Source of the DNA: Mucilaginibacter cryoferens
Lineage (GTDB): Bacteria; Bacteroidota; Bacteroidia; Sphingobacteriales; Sphingobacteriaceae
Assembly (NCBI RefSeq): GCF_014205845.1
Contig: NZ_JACHCR010000020.1
Span: 75,219 to 139,218 of the forward strand
Direction of reading: 5' to 3'
DNA length: 64,000 bases
A program made the translations under genes and the position numbers. Each line of letters starts with the position of its first letter. The first letter of the stretch is position 1. The notes beneath the pieces were generated by a model. That model searched no databases, was not told the origin of the DNA, and saw only the letters and a program-made list of their open reading frames with translations. Below, one piece after another: positions 9,132 through 19,298 of the stretch.

Positions 9132-10232
9132 TTACTTAACAGCGATTGCCTGTATCAAGTTACCAAGTGTATTGGCTACATAAACGTTACCTGCATTATC
9201 TGCAACAACAGCAGATGGCCCGTTAAATGGAGTAACCAAATTATAATAGCCACTACCTGCTACAGATGATACAACACCAGCAGTAGTAATTTTGCGTACT
9301 AGGTTATTACCGGCATCAGCAACAAACAGGTTACCAGCATTATCAATAGTAATACCACTTGGGTGACTAAATGATGCTGCTTTACCCGTACCATCGCTGT
9401 TACCGGCTTTTCCAGTACCTGCAATTGTGGTTACAACGCCAGTTATGTCAACTTTGCGGATGCTGTGATTGTTTGCATCAGCTACATATAAATTACCTGC
9501 AGCATCAACAGCTATGGCGCGTGGCCCATTAAATGAAGCTGCGGTACCAGTGCCATCAACATTTCCAACTGATTTACCTGCAATTGTTGATACTGTTCCA
9601 TCAGGTTGCACTTTACGAATCGAGTTATTAGTGTAGTCGGCCACATATAAATTACCAACAGCATCAATTGCTAAACCAGCAGGGTTATTGAACAAACCTG
9701 CTACAGCCGGAGTTGTACCAACAGCTGCCACTGTGTTAGCAGAACCAGATTTTCCGCTTGTACCCGCAAATACAGTTACAGCTCCGGTGGTTGCAATTTT
9801 GCGTATGGTTTGGTTACCAAAATCAGCCACGAAAATATTTCCTAGAGCATCAACAACAACACCTGTGGGGCCATTATATGAAGCAGCGTCGCCAATTTTG
9901 GTTGCATTTGCACTACCCGAAAGCAATGTTCCAGATACGGTGCTTACAACGCCAGCCGAGGTAATTTTACGAATTTGGTTATTCCCCTTATCTGCAATGT
10001 ATAAATTACCTGATGCATCAAGCGTAATCCCATTTGGATAATTAAAAGAGGCAGCGGTGCTGCTTCCGTTTGCTGCGCCAAATGCTCCGCTTCCGGCAAC
10101 TGTAGTTACAACACCGGTGGTAGCTACCGGATTGGGCAGCGGAGTGACCTTGTTGTCGTTTTTACAAGCTTCAAAAAAGAAAGCAGGAGAAAGCGCAAGT
10201 AATCCAATAATTATATTTTTATTCAATTTCAT
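9132..10232 (-). CDS. NHL-repeat beta-propeller lipoprotein
   Basis: A 366-residue protein with a lipoprotein signal: the lipobox region PAFFFEAC places the acylated Cys near residue 22. At least five repeats follow, each carrying a version of GNLYIADKGNNQIRKI alternating with GVVSTVAGSG-type segments. This pattern forms an NHL six-bladed propeller. It is probably surface- or periplasm-facing and used for binding; no catalytic motif is seen. The gene starts 30 bp after the stop of the upstream Oar-type receptor and is followed by a terminator, so the two form an operon and the protein may act as an accessory to that receptor. That partnership is inferred from position only. Confidence 0.87.
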   Translation of the reverse strand: MKLNKNIIIGLLALSPAFFFEACKNDNKVTPLPNPVATTGVVTTVAGSGAFGAANGSSTAASFNYPNGITLDASGNLYIADKGNNQIRKITSAGVVSTVSGTLLSGSANATKIGDAASYNGPTGVVVDALGNIFVADFGNQTIRKIATTGAVTVFAGTSGKSGSANTVAAVGTTPAVAGLFNNPAGLAIDAVGNLYVADYTNNSIRKVQPDGTVSTIAGKSVGNVDGTGTAASFNGPRAIAVDAAGNLYVADANNHSIRKVDITGVVTTIAGTGKAGNSDGTGKAASFSHPSGITIDNAGNLFVADAGNNLVRKITTAGVVSSVAGSGYYNLVTPFNGPSAVVADNAGNVYVANTLGNLIQAIAVK

Positions 10233-10262
10233 AATTGTTCTTTTTTTTCAATTAATAATAAC

Positions 10263-13200
10263 TTAATTAAATATGTATCTAACACCAATCTGAGCCTGGA
10301 AACGTGAGAACTGGCTTATATCTGTCTTATATGAACTTGTAACAGGTGTAGCTGTGTTTGGATCAAGATAAGGGAAAGAATAAGTAGCTCTGCCGGTAGC
10401 AGGATCTTTACCTGCATAACTCAACACAGTGGTTGCACCGCTGTTAAAGCCGCTGTATGATACCTGGTATAAGCCCCAGTTACGGTTAAGAAGATTAGTT
10501 AAGTTAATAACATCAAAAGTAACTTCCAGCGTGTTTTTAACTTTTCCGGTTTGGATAAAGAAATCCTGTGCAAAATGCAAATCGACACGTTTGTATGTTG
10601 GCAATATAGCACCGTTTCTTTGTGCATACTCACCCCTGTGCTGACTTAAGTATGGATCCTGACTAATGAAATTATTTAACTGAGTCCATATCTGTGCTGG
10701 TGTACGTGTATCCGGAGTTCCATTTGCTGCGTTACTTGCTTTAACTAACATAATGTCACCTTGATTTTTTGGAATATACAAAAGATCGTTTGTGGCACCG
10801 TCGTTATTAGGATCGCCCGAAGTGATGTACGATACGGCTCCATTGTTTGATGCTTCAAAAATTAAGCCGATAGTGGTTGCAAGATTTTTGGCGTATTGTT
10901 TACGATATGACACCGTCGCAATAATACGGTTTGGCTGTACATATGAGCTGTTTGAAAGATTATCACCGTTAGGATTACCAGCAACATACCGAGTGCTCCA
11001 AATAGTACTGGCGGTTGAGCCACCATCATTAACATCTTTTGATTTGGTATAGGTATAAGCTACACTGGCTCCAAAACCGTTTGTAAAGCTTTTTTGTAAT
11101 TGACCAGTAACAAAATATGAAAATCCTTTGTTTGTGTTTTTCATGTAATACAAACCAGTGATAGATGGATTTGCAGCGGTTGCGGCTGCAGCTGCGGGAG
11201 TTGTGTTTTTAGAATCATATTGAATCTGACCTTCAGCACCCGGAAGTGTTGTATAGCCGTCAGACAATACTAAATTCTGATGATAGATAGCACGGATATC
11301 TTTAGTATAAGCACCTTCAACAGTACCGATGATACCACCAGGTAGTTTTTGGTCAACCGCAAGGTTTGTTCTCCAAATTTTCGGATATTTCAGGTTGGGA
11401 TCTGCAACATCAAGTTCGTAAGATGTATTGGCTACTGCATTTGACGGACGGTTTGCATTAACATCCTTATTAAATACTAACTGCTGATTTGTTGGATCGT
11501 TAGCTTTTGTAATTGTGCGTGAACCAAACAGTAAACCATTGTTTGAAGCCTGATTGGAGATCCATACAAATGGTACCGAACCTGTAAACAAACCAGAACC
11601 ACCACGTACCTGGGTAGAACCATCGCCATTTACATCCCAGTTAAAACCTACACGAGGAGAAAGCTGGATTCTATTTTTAGGCAATTTAGAAACATCAACT
11701 TGAGTACCACCTTGGAAAGTTAAGCCAGCAGCATTACTATTTGCCGCCAGCGACGTAGGGAAGGAATCATAATCAGCTCTTAAACCATAAGTTAACCTAA
11801 AGTTATCAGTAACATGGAATTTATCTTGTATATAAAGGCTATATATAGAAGCTTTTATTTTAGCTAACGGCAATGAGCTACCTGAAGCCGGGTAACGCAA
11901 AGTATATGCTGCAGCAGGCAAACCATTTATAAAATCTGATGCTGAGTTATAAGTATATAAACCATTATAATCCGGGGCAAAACCGTTAGTATAACTTTGG
12001 ATCTGATTACTTGTACCTATTGTAAACTCGTGTTTACCAGAATAGATGGTAAAGTCATCAGCAAATTGCCATATATTAGTACTTAATAAGTTACCTGCAG
12101 TATAAAGCTCAGAACCAAAACTTGTTGCTGTTGCTGTAGCAGCTGTAACAACGTTACCAGTTGCATCAGATGTACCATTGCCAATATCAACCATTGGCAA
12201 TAATCCATTGCCTAAAAAGGCACGATAATCTCTCAATGCAGAATAACCAACAGTTAGCTTGTTTGACATAGCATTACTAACGCGCGTATTTAACTCAACA
12301 ATACCTATATTAAAGTTGTTGTTGATAGTATAACCAGAGCCATAAAAAGGCAAAGTGTTTGGACCAGGAGCACGGGTTGTGCCGTAACCTACGCTGGTTT
12401 TACCATCACTATTGCTGATACCTGAATTACTGGCCGGTTGGTCTTTAAACGATTTTAAGTAGAAATACTTAGCGCTTAAAGTATTGTTTTTATCAATGTT
12501 CCAATCTAATTTGGCAGTTAACTTATCGCTGGATGTTCTATAAACATAGTTTTCATAAGCCCCCGGATCGTAGCCGTAGCTTGCCAGTTTAGTTTTAATA
12601 GCATCCAATGTGCTAGACTGAACCGCAGAAACGTTAGAACCGCTTAAGCCTGGACGACCGGCTAAATACGATGTTGCCGGCGGTTGGCTAATTCTTTCCT
12701 GCTCGCCAGATACGAATAAGAACAATTTATTTTTTATAATAGGCCCACCTATAGATACACCTACTGTATGATAATCAAATGGTGTTTTTATTACCTGAGT
12801 GTTTCCTGCATTGTAACCGGTAATACCTGTACCACGACCGTAGTAGTAAACAGTACCTTTAACTGTATTGGTACCCGATTTTACTACAGTATTTACACCT
12901 GCACCCGTAAAGTTACCCTGACGAACGTCATAAGGAGCAATATCTACCTGAATCTGATCTATCGCATCCAATGAAATTGGCTGCGAAGATGTTTGTCCTC
13001 CCAAAGTACCAGATAAACCAAATGAGTTGTTAAACAGTGCACCGTCAACTGTAATATTATTAAAACTACTACTACGGCCACCAAAACTTAATCCGTTCGC
13101 AGATGGAGTTAATTTGGTAAAGTCGCTTAATGAACGGCTTACAGTTGGCAAGTTCTCAATTTGCTGGCGGCTGATAGTTTCACGGGCACCTGTACGCGAA

Positions 13201-13598
13201 GAGTTAATTACCTTGCTTCCCGAAGCTACTACTTTTACCTCACCCAATGAAGTTGTATTGTCATCAAGCATAGCAGAAAGTTTTTGATCCTGGCCGATAG
13301 ACAGGCTGATATTGTCCTGCTGGTAAGTTTTATAACCAATAAAGGTTACTTTAAAGGTGTAAGGACCACCTACCCTTAAGTTAGGAATGTTGTAACGGCC
13401 ATCAGCACGGCTAACCGTTGCGTACACAGTACCGGTTGGTATGTGTGTGATGGTTACAGTTGCACCCGGGATAGCGCCTTTAGTATCGGTAACGGTACCG
13501 TTAATGCTGGCGGTGGTAACACCCTGGGCAGCGGCATTTCTGTTCATCAGAAATGTAAAACCCGTCAATAATAACAAAAGAAGTAAAGTCTTCCTCAT
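10263..13598 (-). CDS. Oar-type TonB-dependent outer-membrane receptor (paralogue)
   Basis: A 1111-residue paralogue of the receptor at 5632-8898. It has a signal peptide (MRKTLLLLLLLTGFTFL...AAAQ), then a carboxypeptidase-regulatory-like domain (INGTVTDTKGAIPGATV to VTFIGYKTY). A plug follows with NITVDGALFNNSFGLSG and APYDVRQGNFTGAGVNTV, then a large barrel ending VRYIFN. Substrate unknown. It is the first gene of an operon with the NHL lipoprotein. The two receptors share plug and domain order but differ in loop regions, as expected after duplication and ligand divergence. Confidence 0.9.
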   Translation of the reverse strand: MRKTLLLLLLLTGFTFLMNRNAAAQGVTTASINGTVTDTKGAIPGATVTITHIPTGTVYATVSRADGRYNIPNLRVGGPYTFKVTFIGYKTYQQDNISLSIGQDQKLSAMLDDNTTSLGEVKVVASGSKVINSSRTGARETISRQQIENLPTVSRSLSDFTKLTPSANGLSFGGRSSSFNNITVDGALFNNSFGLSGTLGGQTSSQPISLDAIDQIQVDIAPYDVRQGNFTGAGVNTVVKSGTNTVKGTVYYYGRGTGITGYNAGNTQVIKTPFDYHTVGVSIGGPIIKNKLFLFVSGEQERISQPPATSYLAGRPGLSGSNVSAVQSSTLDAIKTKLASYGYDPGAYENYVYRTSSDKLTAKLDWNIDKNNTLSAKYFYLKSFKDQPASNSGISNSDGKTSVGYGTTRAPGPNTLPFYGSGYTINNNFNIGIVELNTRVSNAMSNKLTVGYSALRDYRAFLGNGLLPMVDIGNGTSDATGNVVTAATATATSFGSELYTAGNLLSTNIWQFADDFTIYSGKHEFTIGTSNQIQSYTNGFAPDYNGLYTYNSASDFINGLPAAAYTLRYPASGSSLPLAKIKASIYSLYIQDKFHVTDNFRLTYGLRADYDSFPTSLAANSNAAGLTFQGGTQVDVSKLPKNRIQLSPRVGFNWDVNGDGSTQVRGGSGLFTGSVPFVWISNQASNNGLLFGSRTITKANDPTNQQLVFNKDVNANRPSNAVANTSYELDVADPNLKYPKIWRTNLAVDQKLPGGIIGTVEGAYTKDIRAIYHQNLVLSDGYTTLPGAEGQIQYDSKNTTPAAAAATAANPSITGLYYMKNTNKGFSYFVTGQLQKSFTNGFGASVAYTYTKSKDVNDGGSTASTIWSTRYVAGNPNGDNLSNSSYVQPNRIIATVSYRKQYAKNLATTIGLIFEASNNGAVSYITSGDPNNDGATNDLLYIPKNQGDIMLVKASNAANGTPDTRTPAQIWTQLNNFISQDPYLSQHRGEYAQRNGAILPTYKRVDLHFAQDFFIQTGKVKNTLEVTFDVINLTNLLNRNWGLYQVSYSGFNSGATTVLSYAGKDPATGRATYSFPYLDPNTATPVTSSYKTDISQFSRFQAQIGVRYIFN

Positions 13599-13637
13599 AA
13601 ATTGTTTTTTTAAATTATACTTTCAGTTAATTAGTAA

Positions 13638-13665
13638 CAAAGATAAGTAAACGCCTGATTGCCAA
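13638..13665 (-). promoter_or_regulatory. Bacteroidota-type promoter of second Oar-like receptor gene
   Basis: On the minus strand TTG (13663-13665), a 17-bp spacer and TATCTTTG (13638-13645) match TTG-N17-TAnnTTTG. The rest of the 370-bp divergent gap to lpdA shows only AT-rich DNA and a possible -7 box TAGCTTTG on the plus strand at 13866-13873, without a well-spaced -33 box. Confidence 0.7.
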
Positions 13666-13968
13666 TGTTAAGTTTGTGTTAACAATCGTTGAGTATTTTT
13701 CAACATAATGCCATAAATACACAATAAACCATACTAATCAGGTAGATTTAATATGATATTGATAATTAACCAGTCGCTTTATTGCCATACCAACACCCGG
13801 CTGTAAAAATTACTTTTTATCGCATTATCAAAGTGTAGTATTTTCTCATTTTGCCCCTTTTTACTTAGCTTTGGGCCTTTAAAAAATTATAGCCAGACGT
13901 TAAATAACACCTATGGCTGTAATCCGTGCAAAACAAAAATTTAGTTATCAAAGTATATTATTAAAAAT

Positions 13969-15360
13969 ATGGACTACGATTTAATTGTTATAGGGTCGGG
14001 CCCGGGTGGCTACGTAGCAGCTATCCGCGCTTCACAACTCGGTTTAAAAACTGCCATCATCGAGAAAGAATCATTAGGTGGTATCTGTCTTAACTGGGGT
14101 TGTATCCCAACCAAAGCCTTGTTAAAAAGCGCGCAGGTATTTGAATACCTTAATCACTCGCAGGATTATGGTATTAAGATAAATGGTACAGGCGAAGTTG
14201 ATTTTGCAGCTGTTGTTAAACGTAGCCGCGGTGTAGCCGATGGCATGAGCAAAGGCGTGCAGTTTTTAATGAAAAAAAACAAGATCGACGTAGTTAACGG
14301 TTTTGGCGTATTAAAATCAAAAGACACTGTTGAAGTTAAAGCTGCCGACGGTACAACCAGAAAAATAACCGGTAAACATATTATACTGGCAACAGGTGGC
14401 CGCAGCCGCGAGTTACCAAACATTAAACAAGATGGCGTAAAAGTTATTGGTTACCGCCAGGCCATGGTATTGCCTACCCAGCCAAAATCAATGGTGGTAG
14501 TTGGCTCTGGTGCCATCGGTATCGAGTTTGCCTATTTTTACAACTCTATAGGTACTAAAGTTACCGTTGTTGAGTACTTAGATAATATTGTGCCTTTAGA
14601 GGACGAAGAGATCTCCAGAAACCTGCAACGCATCCTTAAAAAACAAGGTATCAACATTATGACCGGCGCTAACGTTGAGTCTGTTGATAGCACAGGTGCA
14701 CTTTGCAAAGTGAGTATTAAAACCGCTACCGGTACCGAAGTTATTGAGGCCGAGATCGTTCTATCTGCCGTTGGTATCTCTACCAACATCGAAGGCATTG
14801 GTCTGGAAGAAGTTGGTGTTAAAACCGAACGTGGTAAAGTTTTGGTTGATGATTACTACAAAACCAATATTGAAGGTGTTTATGCTATTGGCGATATTGT
14901 AAAAGGCCAGGCATTGGCACACGTTGCATCTGCCGAAGGTATCATCTGCGTTGAAAAAATTGCAGGCCAAAACCCACATCCTTTAGATTATAACAACATC
15001 CCTGGCTGTACTTATTGCTCACCAGAAGTTGCATCGGTAGGTTATACCGAAAAAGCGGCTAAAGAGGCAGGCTACGAAATTAAAGTAGGTAAATTTCCAT
15101 TCTCGGCATCGGGCAAGGCAAGTGCTGCCGGCGCTAAAGATGGGTTTGTAAAACTGATATTTGATGCCAAATACGGCGAATTTTTAGGCGCGCACATGCT
15201 GGGCCTTAATGTTACCGAAATGATTGCCGAAGTAGTAACCGCCCGCAAGCTGGAAGCTACCGGTCACGAGATCATTAAATCGGTACACCCTCACCCTACC
15301 ATGAGCGAAGCAGTAATGGAAGCAGCCGCTGCCGCTTACGATGAAGTGATACACTTGTAA
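13969..15360 (+). CDS. lpdA: Dihydrolipoyl dehydrogenase (E3)
   Basis: FAD-dependent enzyme that reoxidises dihydrolipoamide with NAD+ in 2-oxoacid dehydrogenase and glycine-cleavage complexes. At 463 residues it is family-typical. Visible features are the N-terminal FAD fold IVIGSGPGGYVAAIRASQ, the redox disulfide GGICLNWGCIPTKALL, the NAD-binding segment VVVGSGAIGIEFAY, the second FAD motif YAIGDIV and the C-terminal catalytic base region HPHPTMSEAVMEAA. The gene is monocistronic here, with a terminator after it, so the E1/E2 partners are encoded elsewhere. Confidence 0.96.
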   Translation: MDYDLIVIGSGPGGYVAAIRASQLGLKTAIIEKESLGGICLNWGCIPTKALLKSAQVFEYLNHSQDYGIKINGTGEVDFAAVVKRSRGVADGMSKGVQFLMKKNKIDVVNGFGVLKSKDTVEVKAADGTTRKITGKHIILATGGRSRELPNIKQDGVKVIGYRQAMVLPTQPKSMVVVGSGAIGIEFAYFYNSIGTKVTVVEYLDNIVPLEDEEISRNLQRILKKQGINIMTGANVESVDSTGALCKVSIKTATGTEVIEAEIVLSAVGISTNIEGIGLEEVGVKTERGKVLVDDYYKTNIEGVYAIGDIVKGQALAHVASAEGIICVEKIAGQNPHPLDYNNIPGCTYCSPEVASVGYTEKAAKEAGYEIKVGKFPFSASGKASAAGAKDGFVKLIFDAKYGEFLGAHMLGLNVTEMIAEVVTARKLEATGHEIIKSVHPHPTMSEAVMEAAAAAYDEVIHL

Positions 15361-15417
15361 GGGGGCTAAGTAAAAATTCAAAAATGCCTGTCTTTTGGGA
15401 TAGGATCTATAAATTTC

Positions 15418-15457
15418 AAAAGGTCGATAGTTAACGCTATCGGCCTTTTATTTTTTT
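15418..15457 (+). terminator. Terminator after lpdA
   Basis: AAAAGGTCGATAG (15418-15430) pairs, with one mismatch, with CTATCGGCCTTTT (15437-15449). A T-rich run follows. The A-run on the left may let it act in both directions. Confidence 0.82.
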
Positions 15458-15512
15458 CTTTAATATTACAACAGAAAAGCTTTTTGAATTTTGACTTTTT
15501 AATTTTCACTTA

Positions 15513-16352
15513 ATGAAACTCCACACCATAGACACCGGCTTTTTTAAATTAGATGGGGGCGCCATGTTTGGCGTAGTGCCCAAAAGCATCTGGAACAAAA
15601 CCAACCCTGCCGATGCCAATAATCTTTGCACCTGGGCCATGCGCTGCCTGCTGGTTGAGGATGCAGGCCGGTTGATATTGATAGATACAGGCATTGGCGA
15701 TAAACAAGATCAGAAATTTTTAAGTCATTATTATTTACACGGCGATGCTACTTTAGATAGTTCCCTGGCTGCCCTTGGTTTCCACCGGGATGATATTACC
15801 GATGTATTTTTAACCCACCTCCATTTTGATCATGTTGGCGGCGCCGTTATTCGCGATGGCGAAAAGCTGCTACCCGCTTTTAAAAACGCCAGATACTGGA
15901 GCAACCCCAAACACTGGGATTGGGCCGTAAACCCTAACGAGCGCGAAAAAGCGTCGTTCTTAAAAGAGAATATACTCCCCATACAGGAAAGTGGCCAGCT
16001 TAACTTTTTAAACGCCGAAGACGGTATAACATTCAGCCCCAATTTTAACATTCGTTTTGTATCTGGCCATACCGAGGCCATGATGCTGCCACTTATTAAT
16101 TATAAAGGCAAAAACATCCTGTACATGGCCGATCTGCTACCCTCTGTAGGTCACCTGCCCCTACCCTATGTAATGGCGTATGACATGTTTCCGCTTACAA
16201 CCCTTAAAGAGAAAAAACTGTTCCTCACCGAGGCCCTGGAGAACGACTACGTACTATACTTTGAGCACGACCCCATTAACGAATGCTGTACACTGCAACA
16301 AACTGAAAAGGGCATCAGGGTGAAGGATACGTTTAAGTTGAGTGAATTATAA
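15513..16352 (+). CDS. Metallo-beta-lactamase-fold hydrolase
   Basis: A 279-residue cytoplasmic protein; no signal peptide. The metal-binding motif THLHFDHVGG (~107-116) is complete, and later ligands are visible as GHTEAMM, an Asp in MADLLPS and the final His in YFEHDP. This arrangement is that of lactonase/quorum-quenching-like and related MBL-fold hydrolases, but the substrate cannot be fixed from sequence. The gene follows the lpdA terminator and is probably transcribed alone. Confidence 0.85.
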   Translation: MKLHTIDTGFFKLDGGAMFGVVPKSIWNKTNPADANNLCTWAMRCLLVEDAGRLILIDTGIGDKQDQKFLSHYYLHGDATLDSSLAALGFHRDDITDVFLTHLHFDHVGGAVIRDGEKLLPAFKNARYWSNPKHWDWAVNPNEREKASFLKENILPIQESGQLNFLNAEDGITFSPNFNIRFVSGHTEAMMLPLINYKGKNILYMADLLPSVGHLPLPYVMAYDMFPLTTLKEKKLFLTEALENDYVLYFEHDPINECCTLQQTEKGIRVKDTFKLSEL

Positions 16353-16561
16353 AAATAGAATCAAGTCGCAAGTATCAGGTATCAAGATTTTTTTGAATAT
16401 GCCCCTGCAAAATGCAGCTATCTATATACCTGATAATCAATACCGTGAAGTCAACAATATTTAGTCATAAGTAGACTTTTTCTCTTTTCTATACCTAGAA
16501 CTCAATACTTTCAACTAAATACTAAGCGTCAATTTATCTTTTACAAAACACTACCCGATAC

Positions 16562-16762
16562 TCATTGATATTCTAAAATATCTCCCGGCTGGCAATCCAG
16601 CGCTTTGCAAATAGCTTCGAGGGTTTCTATACGGATAGCTTTAGCTTTTCCAGTTTTTAGGATAGATAGATTAGATATGGTAATACCTACCTTATCGCTC
16701 AGTTCATTTAATGACATTTTGCGTCTTGCCATCATCACATCCAGGTTAATGATTATCGGCAT
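16562..16762 (-). CDS. Short XRE/YozG-like helix-turn-helix regulator
   Basis: A 66-residue protein made almost entirely of one HTH domain: residues ~9-30 hold MMARRKMSLNELSDKVGITISN, with the recognition helix near 26-36. It ends with the CQPGDILEY tail typical of the small Cro/CI-like proteins paired with DUF2975 proteins. It lies 3 bp after the stop of the DUF2975 gene, so the two are probably translated together. It likely represses its own operon or acts with its membrane partner; target unknown. Confidence 0.88.
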   Translation of the reverse strand: MPIIINLDVMMARRKMSLNELSDKVGITISNLSILKTGKAKAIRIETLEAICKALDCQPGDILEYQ

Positions 16763-16765
16763 GGC

Positions 16766-17413
16766 TTAAATAACTAATGATTGTTCTTCTTTCAGCCTTG
16801 CTCCCTGCTTAAAGGCTTCGGCAATAATAAATGCCACTATAGCGCATATAAACGACGAATAATCAAACGCGGTTGTATTTATCACTCTAAGCGGTGCCTG
16901 AATTAATTGCGACTGCTCAAGGTAACTTAACTGTTGGTATGCATAATCTGCCAACGATAAAAACGTTAATAAAGCTCCCACATTGTTGATCAATTTAATA
17001 CAATCCCTGTCAAACATACTTCCATCCGATATTTTTTTAATCACACGGTTTATATTATAAGCCACCATACCCGCCATAATTGTAATGCCAAGTATCAATA
17101 TCCATTTTAGTGCTACAGCAATATATGGGGTATCCACCTTATTATGGTTAACCCGCATATCGCCCATGATCCTTACATTTTCAAGAATGTACTTGTCGCC
17201 TATTTTCAACTCGCCGTTAGGGGTGTTTGTAAGATAATTACCGTTAATAACCGTATTAATAGCAGTCCCCTGCCTAAAGCTATCATCATTCATACTTAGT
17301 GCATCGCCATATCCTTCTTTAAGGCCCTGTAATGCACCTATAGCTACTGCCCTTAAAACAAACGAACCAAACACAAGGTAAACCAGTATTTGTAAACTGC
17401 GTATTTTTTTCAT
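16766..17413 (-). CDS. DUF2975 membrane protein
   Basis: A 215-residue protein with four predicted membrane segments (around residues 8-25, 100-125, 145-165 and 188-205). The family hallmark lies between segments two and three (NRVIKKISDGSMFDRDCIKL). DUF2975 proteins are known chiefly from their constant pairing with a short XRE regulator, as found directly downstream here. Function of the family is unresolved; a membrane-linked regulator of the HTH partner is a reasonable inference. Confidence 0.82.
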   Translation of the reverse strand: MKKIRSLQILVYLVFGSFVLRAVAIGALQGLKEGYGDALSMNDDSFRQGTAINTVINGNYLTNTPNGELKIGDKYILENVRIMGDMRVNHNKVDTPYIAVALKWILILGITIMAGMVAYNINRVIKKISDGSMFDRDCIKLINNVGALLTFLSLADYAYQQLSYLEQSQLIQAPLRVINTTAFDYSSFICAIVAFIIAEAFKQGARLKEEQSLVI

Positions 17414-17927
17414 GATCCCGTAATTATTTTATATCCAAAGCAAATGAATATTTATTACAAATCAAAATTTATTTATTGAATTACAATAAATATTAATTGA
17501 TTAACGATTTATGTACCTACTGGCTCACTGCCAAAAAAGTATGCAAAACACAAAAACAACGTGATGGTGAGGGATAAAATCCGGGATTCTGCAACGTGTA
17601 ATAAGTAGGATCAAAGCAATTGCAGTCATTTTTCGGCTTTGTATCATTAAGGGTAACACAAAGGTTGGCAATAGGTGCCGAAGTCAGAAAATTTGGGCGT
17701 AGGTAACCGCCGCATTTTTGGTTAAAAAGAATGGATTATTCGCTTAAAAAGATACGTAAATTTAGGTAGTGTTTTGCGAACACCACAAAAACCATACCGC
17801 TTGCCTGTTTCACCAATTTTTAAATCAAAATTGAACAATCGCCAAAAGTAACTTTTTCAAGTATCTATAAATCAAGCAATTAAAAAAAATCTCCATAGCT
17901 TATTTTTTTTGAAAATAGACTGTACAA
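17414..17927. other. Gene-free gap upstream of the sigma factor gene
   Basis: About 590 bp separate the DUF2975 gene from rpoD. I find no credible ORF and no repeat shared with the rest of the window. The left part is AT-rich and holds the DUF2975 promoter region. The 17520-17780 part is less AT-rich and could encode a small RNA, but I see no clear terminator or conserved structure. Confidence 0.4.
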
Positions 17928-17959
17928 TTGTAATTTTTTACAACAATTTTATAACTTTG
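17928..17959 (+). promoter_or_regulatory. Promoter of primary sigma factor gene
   Basis: TTG (17928-17930), 21 bp, then TAACTTTG (17952-17959): an exact match to TAnnTTTG, 45 bp before the ATG. Confidence 0.7.
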
Positions 17960-18004
17960 GTTGTTCTGTAGTTAAATAAAAAGTACAGAGCGGTTTATAA
18001 ATAG

Positions 18005-18865
18005 ATGAGACAACTCAAAATAACGCAATCCATCACCAATCGCGAGTCGCAGTCGCTTGATAAATATCTTCACGAGATTGGTAAAGTTGATCTGATAACA
18101 GCCGAAGAAGAAGTAATACTAGCCCAAAAAATACGCGAGGGCGACCAGGCGGCATTGGAGCGTTTAACAAAAACCAACCTGCGCTTTGTTGTTTCTGTTG
18201 CCAAGCAATACCAAAACCAGGGCTTAACACTTGGCGATTTAATTAACGAGGGTAACCTTGGCCTTATTAAAGCCGCCAAACGCTTTGACGAAACCAAGGG
18301 TTTTAAATTTATATCCTACGCCGTATGGTGGATACGTCAATCTATATTACAGGCTATAGCAGAACAATCGCGTATTGTACGTTTACCGTTAAACCAGGTA
18401 GGCTCATTAAGTAAAATAAGTAAAGCGTTTTCTAAACTGGAGCAGGAGTACGAGCGCGAACCATCGCCCGAGGAGCTTGCCGATATTTTGGAAACCACTG
18501 TAGATAAAATTTCGGATACACTGAGCAACTCCGGCCGCCATGTATCCATGGATGCGCCATTTGTGCAGGGCGAAGAAAACACCCTGTTGGATGTACTGGA
18601 AAACCATGAGCCCAATACCGATTCTAACCTTATCAACGAGTCGTTATCTGAAGAGATCAAACGTTCGCTATCAACCCTTACAGAGCGCGAACGCGAAATT
18701 GTTATATTATTCTTTGGTTTAGGCACCAACCACCCCCTATCCTTGGAAGAAATAGGCGAAAAATTTAACCTTACCCGCGAACGTGTTCGCCAGATAAAGG
18801 ATAAAGCATTGCAGCGTTTACGCCATACCTCCAGAAGCAAAATTTTAAAATCATACCTGGGATAA
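18005..18865 (+). CDS. rpoD: RNA polymerase primary sigma factor (RpoD/SigA)
   Basis: The 286-residue sigma-70 factor has the short Bacteroidota form that lacks region 1.1. Region 1.2 ([20 protein letters not shown]) is followed by region 2 with [16 protein letters not shown] and [17 protein letters not shown], including the -10-binding [10 protein letters not shown]. Region 3 ([18 protein letters not shown]) comes next. Region 4 ends in the -35-recognising helix-turn-helix [28 protein letters not shown]. It directs housekeeping transcription from TTG-N-TAnnTTTG promoters. It is a single gene with its own promoter and terminator. Confidence 0.95.
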   Translation: MRQLKITQSITNRESQSLDKYLHEIGKVDLITAEEEVILAQKIREGDQAALERLTKTNLRFVVSVAKQYQNQGLTLGDLINEGNLGLIKAAKRFDETKGFKFISYAVWWIRQSILQAIAEQSRIVRLPLNQVGSLSKISKAFSKLEQEYEREPSPEELADILETTVDKISDTLSNSGRHVSMDAPFVQGEENTLLDVLENHEPNTDSNLINESLSEEIKRSLSTLTEREREIVILFFGLGTNHPLSLEEIGEKFNLTRERVRQIKDKALQRLRHTSRSKILKSYLG

Positions 18866-18886
18866 CTTCTATTCAAAAAATATTTG

Positions 18887-18917
18887 AAAGCCATTGGTAA
18901 TACCGATGGCTTTTTTG
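18887..18917 (+). terminator. Terminator after sigma factor gene
   Basis: AAAGCCAT (18887-18894) pairs with ATGGCTTT within 18906-18913, continuing into TTTTTTG. Confidence 0.8.
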
Positions 18918-19218
18918 TTTACTGCTAAAAAAGCGGCTACTGTATTCACATCTTTTAGATAAAAGAAAAATGTCACGAACGGGGTACGAGGAGAAACTAT
19001 CTCTTGAACGATAGCGATTTTTTTTTTACACCATGCGTAGCAGCATTGCAAAGCGTATAAGATTTCTCACCCTTTCCCCACACATGGCCACCCGTCAAGG
19101 GTTCGAAATGACAACGATTTTGTTTAGAGGTACCATTCTAAAAGATGTGTCCATACGATAGCTGTAAGTCGGGGATCGCTTCGTGCCTCGCAATATTTAT
19201 TTTTAAACAGGATCTAAA
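18918..19218. repeat. Gene-free gap with decayed repeat remnant
   Basis: No credible gene. At about 19167-19195 the sequence GTAAGTCGGGGATCGCTTCG followed by TGCCTCGCAAT resembles the right arms of the repeat array at 51116-51717, suggesting a decayed copy. The rest shows no clear structure. Confidence 0.4.
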
Positions 19219-19236
19219 TTAAATCGTTTTAGATAT
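19219..19236 (+). promoter_or_regulatory. Candidate LacI-family operator upstream of FHS permease
   Basis: TTAAATCGTTTTAGATAT is a looser match to the locus consensus AAAATCGATTTAGCAAAT. It lies about 63 bp before the permease ATG. An inverted repeat ATCTAAA...TTTTAGAT (19212-19234) overlaps it. Confidence 0.45.
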
Positions 19237-19298
19237 TGATCTTTAGAAGATTTCAACTAATTTACGGGCACCAATTGAAAACTGATTAAATCTAAAAT

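Noticed and set aside
18337..18894. 185-residue open frame antisense to the sigma factor gene
   Set aside because: It lies wholly opposite a clear rpoD, has a Ser/Arg-rich composition expected of a shadow frame and no recognisable domain.
19090..19115. GGTTCGAAATG-like sequence considered as a tRNA T-arm
   Set aside because: No matching acceptor, D or anticodon stems can be drawn around it.
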